DNA of 64,000 nt from Cyclobacteriaceae bacterium (GTDB taxonomy: Bacteria > Bacteroidota > Bacteroidia > Cytophagales > Cyclobacteriaceae), in the NCBI GenBank assembly GCA_019638275.1, contig JAHBUC010000004.1:62001-126000 (forward strand), in the 5' to 3' direction. A model generated the notes under the pieces. That model was not told the origin of the DNA. It did not search any database and saw nothing but the letters and a program-made list of their open reading frames with translations. Both the position numbers and the translations under genes were made by a program. Below, piece after piece: positions 1 through 7,975 of this stretch. Numbering within the stretch: position 1 is the first letter of the stretch; the number at the start of each line of letters is the position of its first letter.

Positions 1-143
1 GCATCGGCATCGGAGCACCCGATTTTTTTGAAGATGGCGTATGAAAAATCGCGAAGCGTATGTACCGGATAACTTTTTTCTGTTGTCATGGCGGCAAAGA
101 TAACCTCAATTTTATTTTCACGTAAAACAAGGTTTTTGGGCAT
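1..143 (-). CDS. Ldh/malate-lactate dehydrogenase family protein, N-terminus only (partial)
   Basis: The frame is open on the minus strand from an ATG at 143 to the left edge, so only about 47 N-terminal residues are present. A second in-frame ATG at 89 is the other possible start. The segment YPVHTLRDFSYAIFKKIG followed by CSDADA resembles the N-terminal helix of the Ldh family (NAD(P)-dependent malate, L-lactate or ureidoglycolate dehydrogenases), which usually begins with a phrase like 'L..F...vf.k.G.s.edA'. The catalytic part lies outside the window, so the substrate cannot be named. It is divergent from the MuiA-like gene. The family call rests on a short motif and is tentative. Confidence 0.45.
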   Translation of the reverse strand, partial: MPKNLVLRENKIEVIFAAMTTEKSYPVHTLRDFSYAIFKKIGCSDAD

Positions 144-213
144 GTAAAAGTTATACCTTCGGTGTGTGGAATCGGAGAGCTTTTTGCATCTGAGATAAAA
201 AATGATTTTAACT

Positions 214-1830
214 ATGAAACGTATTTCTTTAATTCTTGTGCTTTTTGGGCTTATGCTTTCAGCTGTGGCGCAAACCGAAAAGCAGGTTGATTCTAAAATT
301 TCGCGCGTAACGGTGTTTTTAAATAGGGCTCAGGTTACCCGTGAATTGAAAACGCGCGTTGAGGCAGGGCGCACCAACCTGATTTTATCCGGTCTCACGG
401 CCAACCTTGATCAGCAAAGCATACAGGTAAGTGGAAAAGGAGCGATAACCATTTTGGGGATCAACCATAACCAGAATTACCTTAGTGATCATAACCGACC
501 AAAATCTTTGCAAGTGTTGTATGATTCACTTGACATCTACCGTAAGCAATTATTACAGGAGCAACACCAAAAAGAGGTATTGAATAAGGAAGAACAACTG
601 TTGTTGAGCAATCAGAAAATCGGGGGCAACAATCAAAATCTTACGGTAAATGAACTGAAGGCTATGGCCGATTTTTACCGGAGCCGTTTAGGAGATATTG
701 GCACAGGAAAAATAAAATCGGATGAGCGCATCAAAAAAATAAATGAACGCATCACCAAACTCAACCAGCAAATCCGTGAACAGAATGATTTGTACAACCG
801 CAACACCAGCGAAATTGTGGTAAGCGTTTCAGCGGATGCAGCAACAGCCGTAGAACTTGAAGTAAATTATATTGTTGCCAATGCCGGTTGGTACCCGGTG
901 TACGACTTACGGGCAGCCAATACGCGCAGTCCGGTGCAGTTGAATTACAAGGCTAACGTTTTTCAGAGCACAGGTGAGGAATGGAAAAACGTACGACTGA
1001 AACTAAGCACGGCAAACCCGAGTCTGGGTGGTGTTAAGCCGGAGTTGTATAGCTGGTATTTGGATTTTTATAATCCATCAGCCATCTACGGTAGTAGGGC
1101 TCCAGAAAAGAAAATTATGTTAAGGGGTGTGAGTTCTGTTCCCGCTCAAGAGAGAGCAGCAGATGAAGTGGTTATGGAAGAGGCTGCAACTATTTCCGAT
1201 TTTACCCAAACTATTCAAACTTCTTTAAATACTGAATTTGACATCAGTTTACCATACACCGTTTTATCTGCCTCAAAACCAACATTGGTGGACATCCGCA
1301 ATCATGAAATGAAAGCGGAGTATTTATATTCTACCGCACCCAAACTTGATCAAGATGCATTTTTGCTGGCGCGTGCCACCGGATGGGAAGAGTTTAGTTT
1401 ATTGCCCGGTGAAGCCAATGTGTTTTTTGAAGGTACGTTTGTTGGAAAAAGTTATATTGATCCGAGCGTAATCAAGGACACGCTTTCGATTTCATTGGGT
1501 CGCGATAAGCGAATTGTAGTGAAGCGTGAAAAGCTAAAAGATTTCACCACACGCAGAACCATTGGCTCAAATATTCGTGAGGCGTTTGCGTGGGAAGTTT
1601 CGGTGCGCAATACTAAAAATGAAGCGGTGAAGATTCTGGTTGAAGATCACGTTCCTGTTTCGCAAAACAGTCAGATTGAGGTAACCGTATTGGATGTAGC
1701 CGGAGCCAAATACAATAAAGATACTGGCAAGCTGGTATGGGAGATGAACCTGCAACCCAACGAAATCAAAAAGGTGGTGTTCAAGTATGAGGTGAAATAT
1801 CCGAAGGATAAAACCATCAGCGGATTGTAA
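214..1830 (+). CDS. MuiA-like secreted protein, DUF4140/DUF4139 (mucoidy inhibitor A family)
   Basis: Residues 1-20 form a clear signal peptide ending in AVAQ. I therefore prefer the ATG at 214 over an in-frame ATG at 202. After it comes a DUF4140-like segment (about residues 28-100, 'ISRVTVFLNRAQVTRE'). A Gln/Lys/Glu-rich coiled coil follows (about 105-195), then a beta-rich DUF4139 domain to the end, with the typical phrase AGWYPVYDLRA. Length, about 538 aa, fits the family. The protein should be exported to the periplasm or outer surface. No enzymatic role is established; the family name comes from mucoidy phenotypes in gamma-proteobacteria. It is a single gene closed by a strong terminator. 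Confidence 0.85.
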   Translation: MKRISLILVLFGLMLSAVAQTEKQVDSKISRVTVFLNRAQVTRELKTRVEAGRTNLILSGLTANLDQQSIQVSGKGAITILGINHNQNYLSDHNRPKSLQVLYDSLDIYRKQLLQEQHQKEVLNKEEQLLLSNQKIGGNNQNLTVNELKAMADFYRSRLGDIGTGKIKSDERIKKINERITKLNQQIREQNDLYNRNTSEIVVSVSADAATAVELEVNYIVANAGWYPVYDLRAANTRSPVQLNYKANVFQSTGEEWKNVRLKLSTANPSLGGVKPELYSWYLDFYNPSAIYGSRAPEKKIMLRGVSSVPAQERAADEVVMEEAATISDFTQTIQTSLNTEFDISLPYTVLSASKPTLVDIRNHEMKAEYLYSTAPKLDQDAFLLARATGWEEFSLLPGEANVFFEGTFVGKSYIDPSVIKDTLSISLGRDKRIVVKREKLKDFTTRRTIGSNIREAFAWEVSVRNTKNEAVKILVEDHVPVSQNSQIEVTVLDVAGAKYNKDTGKLVWEMNLQPNEIKKVVFKYEVKYPKDKTISGL

Positions 1831-1851
1831 GTTAAAGTGCTGTAAATTGAG

Positions 1852-1889
1852 AACGGTCTTCATGAATAAGTGAAGACCGTTTTTATTTC
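1852..1889 (+). terminator. Rho-independent terminator after the MuiA-like gene
   Basis: An 11-bp perfect stem (AACGGTCTTCA with TGAAGACCGTT) and an 8-base loop are followed by TTTTATTT. It lies 21 bases after the stop codon and separates the MuiA-like gene from the transporter gene. Confidence 0.9.
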
Positions 1890-1943
1890 AGGGTGCGTGT
1901 ATTCCAAATTGTTTTATTACTTTAATCGGATAATCGCGTGCCT

Positions 1944-3284
1944 ATGCGTAACAACATTTTCTTTATTGCCCTGGTAGCCGCCATGGCGGGCTTTTTGTTT
2001 GGGTTTGATACGGTCGTTATATCCGGTGCAAACCTGCCCATTAAACAATTGTGGAATACCTCTCCGTGGTTTCATGGGTTTTTCATCATGTCGATGGCGT
2101 TGTGGGGCACGGTAATCGGAGCGTTGTTTGGTGGAAAGCCTACAGAGAAATACGGGCGTAAGAAAGTTTTATTTTGGATTGGTGTGCTCTACACCATTTC
2201 GGCTGCAGGTTCTGCATTGGCTCCTGATCCATATTCCTTTTCGTTTTTCCGTTTTATTGGTGGTGTGGGCGTTGGCGTTTCTTCCATTGCTGCACCGACC
2301 TACATCGCTGAAATTGCCACCTCGCGTATTCGCGGACGATTGGTAGCCATGTATCAGTTCAACATTGTATTTGGTATTCTGATAGCATTTATCTCCAATT
2401 ATTTGCTGCAGGGCTTTGGCGGAGCAAACGACTGGCGGTGGATGTTGGGTGTTGAAGCTATACCGGCCATACTCTATACAGTTTTAGTATTGCGCGTTCC
2501 GGAAAGTCCGCGGTGGTTAATTTCGCAGCACGATGATGCGAAGGCCGCTGAGCAGATACTGACTGATCTCGGTACTGAAAATGCCAAAGAAGAAATTGCT
2601 GCCATTCAGGCGTCTACCGGGCATGAGGTGCATCACGAACCCTTGTTTAGTAAAAAATATATAAAGCCGATTTTGCTCGCGTTCTTTATTGCTTTTTTTA
2701 ATCAATTGTCCGGCATCAACTTCATCTTATACTATGCGCCTGAAATCCTGGAACGTGCCGGCCTGGCTGCCAAGGATTCATTATTCAACTCCATCGCCAT
2801 CGGTGGAATTAATTTGATTTTTACTTTTGTTGGGTTGTACCTGATTGATCGAACCGGGAGAAAAAATCTAATGATAATCGGATCATTGGGTTATATGCTC
2901 AGCCTTTCTATGGTGGCTTATGCATTTTATGCACAAGCAGGTGCAGCGTTTACGATGTCGTTTCTGCTGATGTTCATTGCGTCACACGCTATGGGTCAAG
3001 GTGCAGTTATCTGGGTATTCATTTCAGAAATCTTTCCCAACAATGTTCGGGCTTTGGGGCAATCATTTGGTGCCAGTGTTCATTGGGTATTTGCAGCTTT
3101 GATTACGCTGCTCACTCCGGTGTTTCTCGATCAATCGAAAGGATTGTTGCGAAATGATCCATGGATCATTTTTGCCTTCTTTGCCGGCATGATGACGCTG
3201 CAACTGATTTGGGTGCTCACCAAATTTCCGGAAACAAAAGGAGTATCGTTAGAAGATATCCAACGAAAGCTGGGGATTAGTTAA
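1944..3284 (+). CDS. MFS sugar porter (sugar:H+ symporter family)
   Basis: A 12-helix major facilitator protein of about 446 aa in the inner membrane. Sugar-porter signatures are in the expected order: GFLFGFDTVVISGA in helix 1, GRKKVLFW in loop 2-3, PESPRWL before the central loop, DRTGRKNLM in loop 8-9, and PETKG just after helix 12. Helix 7 carries 'NQLSGINFILYYAPEI', the QLSGIN-type sugar-contact region of XylE/GLUT relatives. The substrate is probably a hexose or pentose but cannot be fixed. An in-frame GTG lies 6 bases upstream; the ATG at 1944 gives the normal N-terminus. Its 3' end overlaps the convergent ppx-like gene by 8 bases. Confidence 0.9.
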   Translation: MRNNIFFIALVAAMAGFLFGFDTVVISGANLPIKQLWNTSPWFHGFFIMSMALWGTVIGALFGGKPTEKYGRKKVLFWIGVLYTISAAGSALAPDPYSFSFFRFIGGVGVGVSSIAAPTYIAEIATSRIRGRLVAMYQFNIVFGILIAFISNYLLQGFGGANDWRWMLGVEAIPAILYTVLVLRVPESPRWLISQHDDAKAAEQILTDLGTENAKEEIAAIQASTGHEVHHEPLFSKKYIKPILLAFFIAFFNQLSGINFILYYAPEILERAGLAAKDSLFNSIAIGGINLIFTFVGLYLIDRTGRKNLMIIGSLGYMLSLSMVAYAFYAQAGAAFTMSFLLMFIASHAMGQGAVIWVFISEIFPNNVRALGQSFGASVHWVFAALITLLTPVFLDQSKGLLRNDPWIIFAFFAGMMTLQLIWVLTKFPETKGVSLEDIQRKLGIS

Positions 3285-4209
3285 ACTGTTTGCCCAGGTA
3301 GGCGAGTGCACCTTCCTTAAGCGCATAAGTCGAAACACGAATTCGTTTAAACGGAGAGTTTTTCAAAAGGTAATCAATCATACAGGAGGCTACCACAATC
3401 ATATCCACACGCATTTCAATCATGCCTGGGATAGCCATTCGTTGTAACCTGTTTTTGGTCACGAGTTGAAGGTGAATTTTTTGAAAGCCTTCAAGGGTTA
3501 AAGGCGTTTCGCGATCATCGTCATTTCGGATAATATTTTCTTCCAGGCAAAAAATGTCGCTGAGTGTGTCAAATGTTCCCGAAGATCCAACTAATGTTTT
3601 CGGTTGAAGTTGATTGATGATTTCCATTAGCGGTTTCAGTACTTCGGAAAAGTATTCATTCAATAGGCTGATCTCATTTTCTGTGATGGGATCATTTTTA
3701 TGAAATAGCTCCAATAAACGTTGTGCACCAATCTCAAAACTACGTTTCCAAAAAATGGTAGTGTCGTTGGCGATGATAAATTCAACACTGCCTCCACCAA
3801 TATCCATGATCAACGATTTTTCTTCGCCCAGATTAAGCGCAGCGCGCACACCAAAGCATATAAATTCAGCTTCCTGATCGCCAGAAATTACTGTGACCTC
3901 TATTCCGGTTTCTTTTTTTATTTCCTGAATAACGGCTGATCCGTTTTTGGCATTTCGTAAGGCACTTGTTCCAAAGGCAAAAATCTGTGCCATGCCCGCT
4001 GAATTAATTTTTTGTTTGAAATCCTTCAAGGTTTTCAGCGCCCTGGCCAGTCCATCATCAGTAATCATATCGCGGTTAATACCGCCTTTTCCAATCTTTA
4101 CCGCTTGCCGGTCGCGGTGAATGATGTGAAAGGAATCACCCTGCTTTTCCGCTATGAGTAAGTGGAAAGTATTTGTGCCTAAATCAATAATGGCCAGGCT
4201 CGTGTTCAT
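3277..4209 (-). CDS. Ppx/GppA family phosphatase
   Basis: The 310-aa protein has the ASKHA-fold phosphate-binding motifs of exopolyphosphatase/guanosine pentaphosphatase: IIDLGTNTFHLLIAE at the N-terminus and MDIGGGSVEFIIA near residue 140, with GSSGTFDTL further on. It matches the short two-domain form; the C-terminal HD-like domain of E. coli Ppx is absent. Expected reaction: release of phosphate from polyphosphate, or hydrolysis of pppGpp to ppGpp, in the cytoplasm. Which of the two cannot be decided here. It stands alone, convergent with the transporter and divergent from the carboxyltransferase gene. Confidence 0.88.
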   Translation of the reverse strand: MNTSLAIIDLGTNTFHLLIAEKQGDSFHIIHRDRQAVKIGKGGINRDMITDDGLARALKTLKDFKQKINSAGMAQIFAFGTSALRNAKNGSAVIQEIKKETGIEVTVISGDQEAEFICFGVRAALNLGEEKSLIMDIGGGSVEFIIANDTTIFWKRSFEIGAQRLLELFHKNDPITENEISLLNEYFSEVLKPLMEIINQLQPKTLVGSSGTFDTLSDIFCLEENIIRNDDDRETPLTLEGFQKIHLQLVTKNRLQRMAIPGMIEMRVDMIVVASCMIDYLLKNSPFKRIRVSTYALKEGALAYLGKQFN

Positions 4210-4264
4210 GGTAAAAATCGAACCAATTTAATACTTCCTTTAGCTATATTTCGAACCGAAATTA

Positions 4265-5842
4265 ATGATCATGGCAAAGCGAGAACTTTCAGACGCTATT
4301 CTTCAGCAAAAATTTGATGAACTGGAACGCAAAAGTCAGGAAGCCCTGACCGGAGGCGGTGAGAAGCGCATTGAGCAGCAGCATGCGAAAGGTAAACTAA
4401 CGGCACGCGAGCGGATTCAGTTATTGATGGATGAAGGCTCATTTGAGGAGTTGGGAAAATTTGTGATGCACCGCTGCAAGGATTTCGGGCTCGACAAAGA
4501 ATATTACCTGGGTGATGGTGTGGTAACGGGGTATGGAACGGTAAACGGAAGGTTGGTTTATGTGTTCTCACAAGACTTTACCGTTTTTGGCGGCTCACTT
4601 TCCGAAACGCATGCCGAGAAGATTGTGAAGCTTATGGAGCTTGCCATGAAAAATGGCGCCCCCATTATTGGCCTCAACGATTCAGGTGGTGCCCGTATTC
4701 AGGAGGGAGTTGTATCGTTGGGCGGATATGCCGATATCTTTTACAGAAACACGCTGGCGTCTGGTGTTATTCCGCAAATCTCAGCCGTTATGGGTCCGTG
4801 TGCCGGTGGCGCTGTGTACTCACCCGCCATTACCGATTTTATTTTGATGGTGGAGAACACTTCGTTCATGTTTGTTACGGGACCGAACGTGGTGAAAACC
4901 GTAACGCATGAAGATGTTACATCTGAAGAACTTGGAGGAGCCACAACGCACAGCACAAAAAGTGGTGTAACTCATTTTGCCTGCGCGAACGAATTGGAGT
5001 GCATTCAATACATTAAAAAGCTATTGAGTTACATGCCCCAGAATTGCGAGGAGGAGGCACCACGATTACCGTATACACCCGGTAACGAAAGTAGGCCGCA
5101 ACTCAATAACATCGTTCCTGCCAACCCAAATCAACCCTACGATATGCGTGAGGTGATTGACGGTATTGTAGATGACGGAAGCTTTTTTGAAGTGCATAAA
5201 AATTTCGCTGAAAATATTGTAGTGGGCTTTGCGCGATTGGCGGGCAGGAGTGTAGGTGTGGTTGGAAATCAACCGGCATCACTGGCGGGTGTGTTGGATA
5301 TTGATGCCAGCGTAAAGGCGGCTCGCTTTGTTCGCTTCTGCGACAGCTTTAATATTCCGCTGTTGGTACTGGAAGATGTGCCTGGCTTTTTGCCTGGAAC
5401 CGACCAGGAATGGAATGCGATTATCACCAATGGAGCCAAGTTACTATACGCCTTTTCAGAGGCTACCGTGCCACGCGTAACGGTAATTACCCGTAAGGCG
5501 TATGGCGGGGCTTATGATGTAATGAACTCGAAACACATCGGAGCTGATTTAAACTACGCCTGGCCAACTGCTGAAATTGCGGTGATGGGTGCGAAAGGCG
5601 CAGCTGAAATTATTTTCCGTAAGGAAATTTCCGAGGCTGCTGATCCGCAGGCAAAACTCAATGAAAAAGTGGATGAATACACCCGTAAGTTTGCCAATCC
5701 ATACAGGGCTGCACATCGCGGATATATTGATGAAGTGATTTATCCCGATCAAACCCGCGAAAAACTGATCCGGGCGTTCCAGATGTTGGAGAACAAGGTG
5801 GCCACACTGCCCAGAAAGAAACATGGAAATATCCCGCTATAG
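4265..5842 (+). CDS. Acyl-CoA carboxylase carboxyltransferase (beta) subunit, PccB type
   Basis: A 525-aa biotin-dependent carboxyltransferase with the two crotonase-like halves of PccB/MmdA. Landmarks are [19 protein letters not shown] at the N-terminus, [11 protein letters not shown] and [13 protein letters not shown] (first oxyanion region), and [14 protein letters not shown] in the second half. It should transfer carboxyl from carboxybiotin to an acyl-CoA, most likely propionyl-CoA giving methylmalonyl-CoA. The biotin carboxylase and carrier subunits are not in this window. The start is ambiguous between 4265 and the ATG two codons later. The M42 peptidase gene follows after 45 bases and may be co-transcribed. 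Confidence 0.88.
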   Translation: MIMAKRELSDAILQQKFDELERKSQEALTGGGEKRIEQQHAKGKLTARERIQLLMDEGSFEELGKFVMHRCKDFGLDKEYYLGDGVVTGYGTVNGRLVYVFSQDFTVFGGSLSETHAEKIVKLMELAMKNGAPIIGLNDSGGARIQEGVVSLGGYADIFYRNTLASGVIPQISAVMGPCAGGAVYSPAITDFILMVENTSFMFVTGPNVVKTVTHEDVTSEELGGATTHSTKSGVTHFACANELECIQYIKKLLSYMPQNCEEEAPRLPYTPGNESRPQLNNIVPANPNQPYDMREVIDGIVDDGSFFEVHKNFAENIVVGFARLAGRSVGVVGNQPASLAGVLDIDASVKAARFVRFCDSFNIPLLVLEDVPGFLPGTDQEWNAIITNGAKLLYAFSEATVPRVTVITRKAYGGAYDVMNSKHIGADLNYAWPTAEIAVMGAKGAAEIIFRKEISEAADPQAKLNEKVDEYTRKFANPYRAAHRGYIDEVIYPDQTREKLIRAFQMLENKVATLPRKKHGNIPL

Positions 5843-5887
5843 TTTTCAACATGATTGTCAGTAAATTCACACGTTAATAATTCTACT

Positions 5888-6958
5888 ATGGATAAAAAAA
5901 GTAAAGCCTTCTTATACGAATACCTGAACAATGCATCACCAACCGGTTTTGAACATTCTGGTCAGCAGATATGGCTGGATTACCTGAAGCCATACATTGA
6001 TGATTACATGGTGGATGTTTATGGTACAGCCGTGGGTGTCATTAATCCAAAAGGAGCCTACAAGGTGGTTATTGAAGCCCATGCCGATGAGATTTCATGG
6101 TTTGTAGCCTACATCACCGATGATGGCTATATCTACGTAAAACGCAACGGTGGTTCTGATCACCAGATTGCTCCATCGAAGCGTGTTAACATCCATACAG
6201 AAAAAGGAGTTGTAAAAGGTGTGTTTGGCTGGCCAGCCATTCACGTACGTGATGCCTCTAAAGAAGAACCTCCAACCTTGAAAAACATTCACATCGACAT
6301 TGGGTGTGAATCGAAAAAGGAAGTTGAAGCGCTTGGCGTGCATGTAGGGTGTGTGATTACCTTCGAGGATGAGTTGATGGAAATGAACAAAAACTACCTG
6401 GTTGGCCGGGCCCTGGATAACCGTATGGGTGGTTTTATGATCGCAGAAGTTGCCAGACGAATTAAAGAGAATAAGAAGAAATTTCCGTTTTGCTTATACA
6501 TTGTTAACTCTGTTCAGGAAGAAATTGGCTTACGGGGGGCTGAAATGATTTCACGTAAACTGAAGCCCGATCTGGCCATTTGTACAGATGTTACCCACGA
6601 TACCTGTTCACCCATGTACAATAAGAAGGACACGGGTCACATTAAATGCGGAACGGGGCCTGTACTGTGCTACGGACCGGCAGTTCAGAATAATGTGCTG
6701 AAAATGATCATCCAAACGGCTGAAAAGAAAAAAATACCGTTCCAGCGCCAGGCGGTAAGCCGCTCAACGGGTACTGACACTGATTCGTTTGCCTACAGTG
6801 CCGAGGGCGTAGCCTCAGCGCTTATCTCCTTGCCCTTGAAGTACATGCACACCACCGTGGAGACCGTTCACAAGGACGATGTGGAGAACGTAATTAAGCT
6901 TATTTATGAGGTTTTGCTGCAATTGAAGCCCGGTCAGGACTTCCGGTATATCAAATAG
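5888..6958 (+). CDS. M42 family metallo-aminopeptidase (FrvX/glutamyl aminopeptidase-like)
   Basis: About 356 aa. The di-metal ligands and catalytic acid of the M42 family are visible: EAHADE (His ligand), GRALDNRMGG (bridging Asp), VQEEIGLRGA (catalytic Glu plus Glu ligand), CTDVTHDT (Asp ligand) and MHTTVE (His ligand). These are cytoplasmic TET-type aminopeptidases that trim peptides. The ATG at 5888 is preferred; an upstream in-frame TTG would add a non-conserved tail. A strong terminator follows. The link with the preceding carboxyltransferase is positional only. Confidence 0.9.
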   Translation: MDKKSKAFLYEYLNNASPTGFEHSGQQIWLDYLKPYIDDYMVDVYGTAVGVINPKGAYKVVIEAHADEISWFVAYITDDGYIYVKRNGGSDHQIAPSKRVNIHTEKGVVKGVFGWPAIHVRDASKEEPPTLKNIHIDIGCESKKEVEALGVHVGCVITFEDELMEMNKNYLVGRALDNRMGGFMIAEVARRIKENKKKFPFCLYIVNSVQEEIGLRGAEMISRKLKPDLAICTDVTHDTCSPMYNKKDTGHIKCGTGPVLCYGPAVQNNVLKMIIQTAEKKKIPFQRQAVSRSTGTDTDSFAYSAEGVASALISLPLKYMHTTVETVHKDDVENVIKLIYEVLLQLKPGQDFRYIK

Positions 6959-6982
6959 ATCGAAAACCCATCATTTTTTGAC

Positions 6983-7025
6983 AAACCCTGAATTTCAAAT
7001 TGGTATTCAGGGTTTCTCATTTTTG
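6983..7025 (+). terminator. Rho-independent terminator after the M42 peptidase
   Basis: Perfect 11-bp stem (AAACCCTGAAT with ATTCAGGGTTT), an 11-base loop and a CTCATTTTT tail, 24 bases downstream of the stop codon. The rest of the 312-base gap up to the yfiR-like gene holds a small 7-bp hairpin at 7043-7063 and the -7 box at 7207; I see no coding sequence in it. Confidence 0.9.
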
Positions 7026-7206
7026 GACAAATGATACTTCCAAAATCACTCTAAATGTGATTTCTGATCTAGAATCGCTATTTTTTACTTTGGAAAAGCC
7101 AATTTGCACCCTTTTTGATTACCCAGTGTGTGTAAAAAAGTAGGGCAAAATCTTACATCAGAAAGAATAGCGGGTGTATGTGAATTCGCGGTTTTAACAG
7201 GCCCCC

Positions 7207-7214
7207 TACTTTTG
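7207..7214 (+). promoter_or_regulatory. -7 promoter box of the YfiR-like gene
   Basis: TACTTTTG matches the Bacteroidota -7 consensus TAnnTTTG exactly. No clear TTTG -33 element is seen at the right distance. Transcription would start near 7220, giving an A/T-rich leader of about 50 bases. Confidence 0.55.
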
Positions 7215-7270
7215 TATCGTTGACAGGGAAATTTTATAAAAATTAATAAATAACTGAAACCTCTCTAAAA

Positions 7271-7777
7271 ATGAAAAAAGTAAGCTTAATTCTGTTCGCA
7301 CTTGGTCTGAGCCTCGGTGCATTTGCTCAGGAAAGACCCACCCATGAAATCCATGCCGCTATGTTGTTCAACTTTATAAAGTATGTACAATGGCCTGATG
7401 ATGCCGGTGGGGAATTTGTTGTGGGTGTTATTGGTGAAGATGATGTGTTCAACACCTTAAAAACCTGGTACGATGGCAAACCAAAGGGTAACAAGAAGTA
7501 TGTGATCAAAAAACTTTCTTCTGGTGCTGATGCAGCCTCTTGCCATGTGGTTTACGTGGGTAAATCAAAAAGCAGAGAATTCGAGAATGTAAAGAGTACA
7601 ATTGATGGCAAGCCTGTACTGACAGTTACTGATGGTAACGGTCTTGGACAAAAAGGTAGCTGCATTAACTTCAAAGTTATTGATGGCAAGCTGAAGTGGG
7701 AGTTGAATCAATCAACCTTCAGCAATTCGAACCTGAAGGTTTCGAACCAGCTCAGCAGCATGTCTATCCTGATCTAA
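7271..7777 (+). CDS. YfiR-like periplasmic protein (DUF4154)
   Basis: A 168-aa protein with a signal peptide (residues 1-19, ending GAFAQ). The DUF4154 hallmark near the mature N-terminus is 'IHAAMLFNFIKYVQWPDD', and the conserved C-terminal part follows ('GQKGSCINFKVIDGKLKWELN', then 'SSMSILI'). In Pseudomonas the relative YfiR is a periplasmic repressor of the diguanylate cyclase YfiN. In Bacteroidota the family is often beside sensor kinases or TonB receptors. Here it is monocistronic with no GGDEF or kinase neighbour, so its partner is unknown. Own promoter and a downstream hairpin frame it. Confidence 0.82.
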   Translation: MKKVSLILFALGLSLGAFAQERPTHEIHAAMLFNFIKYVQWPDDAGGEFVVGVIGEDDVFNTLKTWYDGKPKGNKKYVIKKLSSGADAASCHVVYVGKSKSREFENVKSTIDGKPVLTVTDGNGLGQKGSCINFKVIDGKLKWELNQSTFSNSNLKVSNQLSSMSILI

Positions 7778-7790
7778 TTAAAATGATATT

Positions 7791-7814
7791 ATTCTTCCGA
7801 GACCCCGGAAGAAT
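7791..7814 (+). terminator. Hairpin just after the YfiR-like gene
   Basis: Perfect 9-bp stem ATTCTTCCG/CGGAAGAAT with a 6-base loop, 13 bases after the stop. There is no T-run behind it, so it may stabilise the mRNA 3' end rather than terminate by itself. Confidence 0.5.
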
Positions 7815-7860
7815 GGTTTGAAACGAATAGGGTTTAGGTTAAACGTTCAAACGATAACAT

Positions 7861-7918
7861 AACGCGCAGGGTCACGGAGTTTTATTGAGAGGGTCTTTCT
7901 TCGTGTGCTCTGTGCGTT
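7861..7918. repeat. Extended imperfect hairpin, possible dispersed intergenic repeat
   Basis: The outer arms AACGCGCAG (7861-7869) and CTGTGCGTT (7910-7918) pair over 9 bp with one G-U. The inner arms CACGGAG (7873-7879) and CTTCGTG (7899-7905) pair over 7 bp with one G-U. Wording of the type 'gCGCAGgGTCACGGAG...CTTCGTGTGCTCTGTGCG' looks like short non-coding repeats I associate with Bacteroidota intergenic regions. Only one copy was noticed here. Confidence 0.4.
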
Positions 7919-7927
7919 TGTCTTTAA

Positions 7928-7968
7928 AAAAGAGCGCCTTTTGTTTACAAAGGGTGCTCTTTTACTTT
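7928..7968 (+). terminator. 15-bp terminator-like hairpin overlapping the next promoter
   Basis: Bases 7928-7942 pair with 7949-7963 over 15 bp (three G-U pairs) around a GTTTAC loop. The arm ends in TTTT and is followed by ACTTTTG. It probably ends transcription from upstream. Its loop and 3' tail also contain the -33 TTG and -7 TACTTTTG of the BtuF-like gene. Confidence 0.65.
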
Positions 7969-7970
7969 TG
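7939..7970 (+). promoter_or_regulatory. Promoter of the BtuF-like gene (TTTTG-N19-TACTTTTG)
   Basis: TTTTG at 7939-7943, exactly 19 bases, then TACTTTTG at 7963-7970. Both boxes and the spacing match the Bacteroidota sigma consensus. The ATG at 7976 is only five bases further on, so the transcript is expected to begin at or next to the start codon. Confidence 0.75.
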
Positions 7971-7975
7971 TGCCA

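Noticed and set aside
7778..7969. Cobalamin riboswitch upstream of the BtuF-like gene
   Set aside because: No B12-box-like GCCACTG or switch core was seen, and the promoter lies so near the ATG that no leader RNA would exist.
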